Of a stretch of DNA of 9,833 nt, positions 7,433 to 9,833 are shown in pieces. The position numbers were made by a program, and so were the translations under genes. The notes below the pieces were generated by a model. It was not told the DNA's origin. It did not search any database and was given only the letters and a program-made list of their open reading frames with translations. The stretch covers positions 1 through 9,833 of the forward strand of contig CAMEXG010000071.1 in assembly GCA_945947045.1 (NCBI GenBank), written 5' to 3'. Positions within the stretch are counted from its first letter, which is position 1. Each line of letters starts with the position of its first letter. This stretch comes from an uncultured Spirochaetales bacterium. GTDB taxonomy: Bacteria > Spirochaetota > Spirochaetia > Sphaerochaetales > Sphaerochaetaceae.

Positions 7433-8886
7433 TCGATATAACTCAAAAAACTGTCGGAGGCGTAGAGATGACGGCTCTTCGCTTCGGCCCTGACAAGTTC
7501 GACATCCCTGTGCATCTTATGCAGAAAGAGAGAGAAGACTGCATTCTTGTGACAGATGAAGATATCGTTCCGTTTCCTTGGAATGGCGTCACAAAGGACA
7601 CTGACGGTCAGTATCTATTACTTGATAAGTGCAACCTGGAAACAATCTGGTCCATCGCTACCACTAACAGAGAAAGAGCACTGGACCTTGTAAGAAAGAC
7701 AGCCCTGGGAATAAAGAAAGGGGGAAAGAAGTTTGCAGATCTTTCTACCGGCATCTTCCCTCTCTATAGAATCTATATAAAAGATAAGAAGGATATCTTG
7801 ATCCTCCCCCCGGACGCTGCATCCATTCTCGCCGTATCCCTGGTACGCTCCGATATGGATGCGTGCTGTAAGGATCTGACTAAGAAAGACACGGAAGTTG
7901 GATATACCTTGATTCTAGAGATGGCCCAGCTTCTCTACTATGCTGCAGCAGGTCGTTTCCCTTATAAAGACGAAGAAGTCAGAAGAAGCGGATACAACGA
8001 AATTCCTCTTGAATTCTATTCTCCGAATCTTGATGAGAAGACTTCTTCCTTTATCAGCGAAATGCTCTCTATGAAAGAGAAAAACCAGAGAAAGATAAGC
8101 GGCAACAACGGCCCTGAGAAATCTATAGGCTGGTTTCTCGACAACACTGAAAACCTCTCTTGGAACCTAAAGAACAGAACTGAAGAAGAGAAAGAAAGAG
8201 AAGCAAAAGGGACAGAGGACAACGAAGACTTTAAGAAGCTATGGAAAGAAAAGAGCAGGAAGGCGAAGACTCGCAGATTCTGGGCTGAGAAAGGCGCAGT
8301 CATTGCAGTTACTGTCCTCATTTTCGGCTTTGTTTCATATTTTGTAGGCAACTGGCTTTACCAGACATTCAGACCACCATTGACAAGAGATCTAAGCCAG
8401 AGTGAGATTATAGAGCACATGTACTCCTCCCAGAATGCTCTTAACGCAACAGAGCTTGACGAAGGCTTCAAAGGTGATGTAGCCCAGTTTAATGAAGTAT
8501 TGAACCTTTATGTCACATCCACCACTAGAAAAGCCTATGAATACATTGATGCCATTACAAATGCTGAAACGTGGATTAAAGAAGGAAAACCATCCCTATT
8601 AAAAGACACCTGGGTATATGGAGTGATCCCAATTTCTATAACCGAGACTGAGGAGAACCATTTTGTAGCAAAGACTGAGTGGTATACTCCATTTGCCTTT
8701 GATGATGAAAATGAAGAGGCATATGGAGAAAAAGATGGATTCTCCAGGACATTTATCTATGAAGTGACACAGGAGTTTGACTTTGAGTGGAACAAGCGAG
8801 GCTGGTGGGTCTGCACAAAGAATGAAATTACAGATTACACACTCCTAGGTGTTGAATACACGCCATATATAGAAAGTACTACCTGA
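7429..8886 (+). CDS. Single-pass membrane protein with a degenerate protein-kinase-like cytoplasmic region
   Basis: This 485-residue protein is not recognised as a named family. There is no signal peptide. One clear transmembrane segment (about 288-310) is preceded by a very basic stretch (RKAKTRRFWAEKG), so the first 280 residues should be cytoplasmic and the last 175 outside the inner membrane. The cytoplasmic part recalls a protein kinase C-lobe. IYIKDKKDILILPPDA (115-130) resembles the strands after the catalytic loop. YTLILEMAQLLYYAAAGRFPY (159-179) resembles the helix ending in the typical GxxPF. About 50 residues later come KEKNQRK and a short helix. The HRD and DFG motifs and a glycine loop are missing, so any such domain would be a pseudokinase. 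A charged linker (240-285) joins it to the membrane. The outer domain is rich in Trp and Tyr, with no cysteine pair or repeat. It is the last gene of the operon, overlapping its neighbour by four bases. Confidence 0.8.
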   Translation: MIDITQKTVGGVEMTALRFGPDKFDIPVHLMQKEREDCILVTDEDIVPFPWNGVTKDTDGQYLLLDKCNLETIWSIATTNRERALDLVRKTALGIKKGGKKFADLSTGIFPLYRIYIKDKKDILILPPDAASILAVSLVRSDMDACCKDLTKKDTEVGYTLILEMAQLLYYAAAGRFPYKDEEVRRSGYNEIPLEFYSPNLDEKTSSFISEMLSMKEKNQRKISGNNGPEKSIGWFLDNTENLSWNLKNRTEEEKEREAKGTEDNEDFKKLWKEKSRKAKTRRFWAEKGAVIAVTVLIFGFVSYFVGNWLYQTFRPPLTRDLSQSEIIEHMYSSQNALNATELDEGFKGDVAQFNEVLNLYVTSTTRKAYEYIDAITNAETWIKEGKPSLLKDTWVYGVIPISITETEENHFVAKTEWYTPFAFDDENEEAYGEKDGFSRTFIYEVTQEFDFEWNKRGWWVCTKNEITDYTLLGVEYTPYIESTT

Positions 8887-8936
8887 TCATAGGGAAATTA
8901 GATAACTCGATATTTACACCACTCCCTATACCCAGT

Positions 8937-8967
8937 AGCCTGTAGATAAGATTCTGCAGGCTTCTTT
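8937..8967 (+). terminator. Rho-independent terminator of the folC operon
   Basis: Arm AGCCTGTAGA (8937-8946) pairs with TCTGCAGGCT (8953-8962) around the loop TAAGAT. The stem has ten pairs, one a U-G wobble that becomes a C/A mismatch on the other strand. A short T-rich tail TTCTTT follows. It begins about 50 bases past the stop codon of the membrane protein gene. The tail is weaker than in the two minus-strand terminators. Confidence 0.7.
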
Positions 8968-9252
8968 ATAAACAGCTATCAAGGAAAACAAGAAGTTTAG
9001 TTTAATCTTCAAATATTGAGTAAGAGAAAGCATAAACATCAACGCTTTTTTCCTTTTAGAATGGATGTCTTTTATTCTGGAGAATCACGCTTAACAGAAA
9101 CAAACGAATGGAGCATACACACCAAAATAAACAAGTCTTCTAATCCTAATATTAGTTTTACTGGTTCTTTTCTATCAAAAAAAATAAAAAACCTTGAAAA
9201 GTGTCCTCTTTTGCCCCTGTCTAGCACCATTTTTATTGTTTATGGTTTTATT
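8968..9252 (+). other. AT-rich spacer between the folC operon and the transposase gene
   Basis: I see no convincing gene, tRNA or structured RNA here. A frame open from a TTG at 9018 side to 9273 has no ribosome binding site, is rich in Ser, Lys and Phe, and runs into the following gene, so it is taken as chance. A weak promoter-like pair, TTGCCC (9211-9216) and TATTGT (9234-9239) with a 17-base spacer, precedes the transposase gene. This stretch may contain the boundary of an acquired segment, because composition changes sharply after it. Confidence 0.4.
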
Positions 9253-9257
9253 GGAGG
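9253..9257 (+). promoter_or_regulatory. Ribosome binding site of the transposase-family nuclease
   Basis: GGAGG lies six bases before the ATG at 9264-9266. It is a strong site at ideal spacing and the main support for that start. Confidence 0.75.
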
Positions 9258-9263
9258 ATTAAA

Positions 9264-9833
9264 ATGTATTTAAATAAAGTTATAGAAAAGACCCCTTTTA
9301 AGAGATCCATCGACGACCTTGACCTCTTCGACCTTCCGATGGTCGGGGTGTTCAAGGACAAAAGGTTCGCGGCATACACACTATCCACTCTTGCCGGGAT
9401 AGAAGTAGACGACCTTGACGAAATGGATGTGGCGGTTGAGGACTTCCTGTCAAACGCAGAAGAAGGCAGGAGGGACATGAGGATGGATGCGAGGATCAAC
9501 ATCAGGAAAGGAGAGGAACGGGCGAACATCGAGATACAGAGGGTGAAGAAGGAGGACGAGGTTGCCAGGGCCCTCAATTATGCAGGAGGGCTCATAACTG
9601 ACTTCCCCAAGGGGTTGAAGAAGACACCTGAAACAAAGAACACCATAATATTCATCTGCAACTTCCCCCCCTTCGAAGGAACCCCGTACGCCGGAGAGAC
9701 CAGAATGAGGTACATGCTACGAAGCGTCGACGACGAAACGAAGTTCCATACGCTAAATGACAGACCATATCCATTTGATGGCCTGACCATTATCATCTAT
9801 AATGGAGCACAGGATTGGGAGAAGAATCCGCCC
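9264..9833 (+). CDS. PD-(D/E)XK nuclease family transposase, N-terminal part (runs off the window)
   Basis: The frame is open for 190 codons to the right edge with no stop, so the gene is cut by the window. It resembles the PDDEXK_2 / Rpn-like family of putative transposases, common in many copies in spirochaetes and gut Firmicutes. The candidate nuclease core is Asp75 in MDARINIRKGE (74-84) and Glu90-Ile-Gln92 in ANIEIQR (87-93), the family's E-x-Q version of the (D/E)XK motif. After it comes the typical helix VARALNYAGGLITD (100-113). The opening residues, which usually read like a request for one IFG/FLN motif, are diverged here. Composition differs from the other genes: two hand-counted 60-base samples gave 52-55% GC, and 9 of 14 Arg codons are AGG where the operon prefers AGA. 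This suggests transfer or a separate origin. Family assignment is good; activity is unknown. Confidence 0.78.
   Translation, partial: MYLNKVIEKTPFKRSIDDLDLFDLPMVGVFKDKRFAAYTLSTLAGIEVDDLDEMDVAVEDFLSNAEEGRRDMRMDARINIRKGEERANIEIQRVKKEDEVARALNYAGGLITDFPKGLKKTPETKNTIIFICNFPPFEGTPYAGETRMRYMLRSVDDETKFHTLNDRPYPFDGLTIIIYNGAQDWEKNPP

Noticed and set aside
9016..9273. An 85-codon forward frame beginning with TTG in the spacer before the transposase gene
   Set aside because: No ribosome binding site, low-complexity composition, non-ATG start, and it overlaps the well-supported start and ribosome binding site at 9253-9266.
9248..9796. Two reverse-strand open frames at the right end
   Set aside because: They are antisense to the transposase-family gene, which has motifs and a strong ribosome binding site; the reverse frames have neither.
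1..9833. CRISPR array, tRNA, rRNA, riboswitch or insertion-sequence terminal repeats
   Set aside because: No regularly spaced repeats, no tRNA cloverleaf pattern, no rRNA segment and no paired terminal repeats were found on reading; the right end of the transposase gene is outside the window, so its far boundary cannot be judged.

Overview
The window looks like the chromosome of a moderately AT-rich, probably anaerobic, host-associated bacterium. Gene density is high, neighbouring genes overlap, arginine is mostly AGA, and Shine-Dalgarno sites are AGGAG-like. A spirochaete such as a Treponema/Sphaerochaeta relative fits best, judging from the general style of the FolC and acyl-CoA ligase proteins and the PD-(D/E)XK transposase-type nuclease. 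This is only inference: there is no rRNA or marker gene, and a clostridial source is not excluded.

Layout. Positions 1-227 are non-coding apart from a possible gene tail running in from the left. They hold a rho-independent terminator for the first minus-strand gene. Two paralogous AMP-forming acyl-CoA synthetases follow on the minus strand (228-1943 and 2115-3845). A terminator readable only on the minus strand lies between them, so they look like separate transcription units despite being a tandem duplication. A 114-base divergent promoter region (3846-3959) separates them from a plus-strand operon of four overlapping genes: folC (3960-5351), a compact NFACT/RqcH-type protein (5323-6738), a divergent Memo-like protein (6719-7432) and a single-span membrane protein with a degenerate kinase-like cytoplasmic part (7429-8886). 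A hairpin terminator at 8937-8967 closes this operon. An AT-rich spacer of 377 bases (8887-9263) follows. The 5' part of a GC-richer PD-(D/E)XK transposase-family gene then runs off the right edge (9264-9833).

How the genes work together. The ligases probably activate free, perhaps host-derived, fatty acids for membrane lipid synthesis. FolC makes and retains folates for one-carbon metabolism. The NFACT protein should act on stalled 50S-nascent-chain complexes in ribosome quality control. The Memo-like and membrane proteins have no assigned role, and their tight overlap with the NFACT gene is the main reason to study them. I see no clear-cut novel defence or mobile system. The best candidates for something undescribed are the membrane pseudokinase-like protein, the degenerate Memo protein and the shortened RqcH within this operon.
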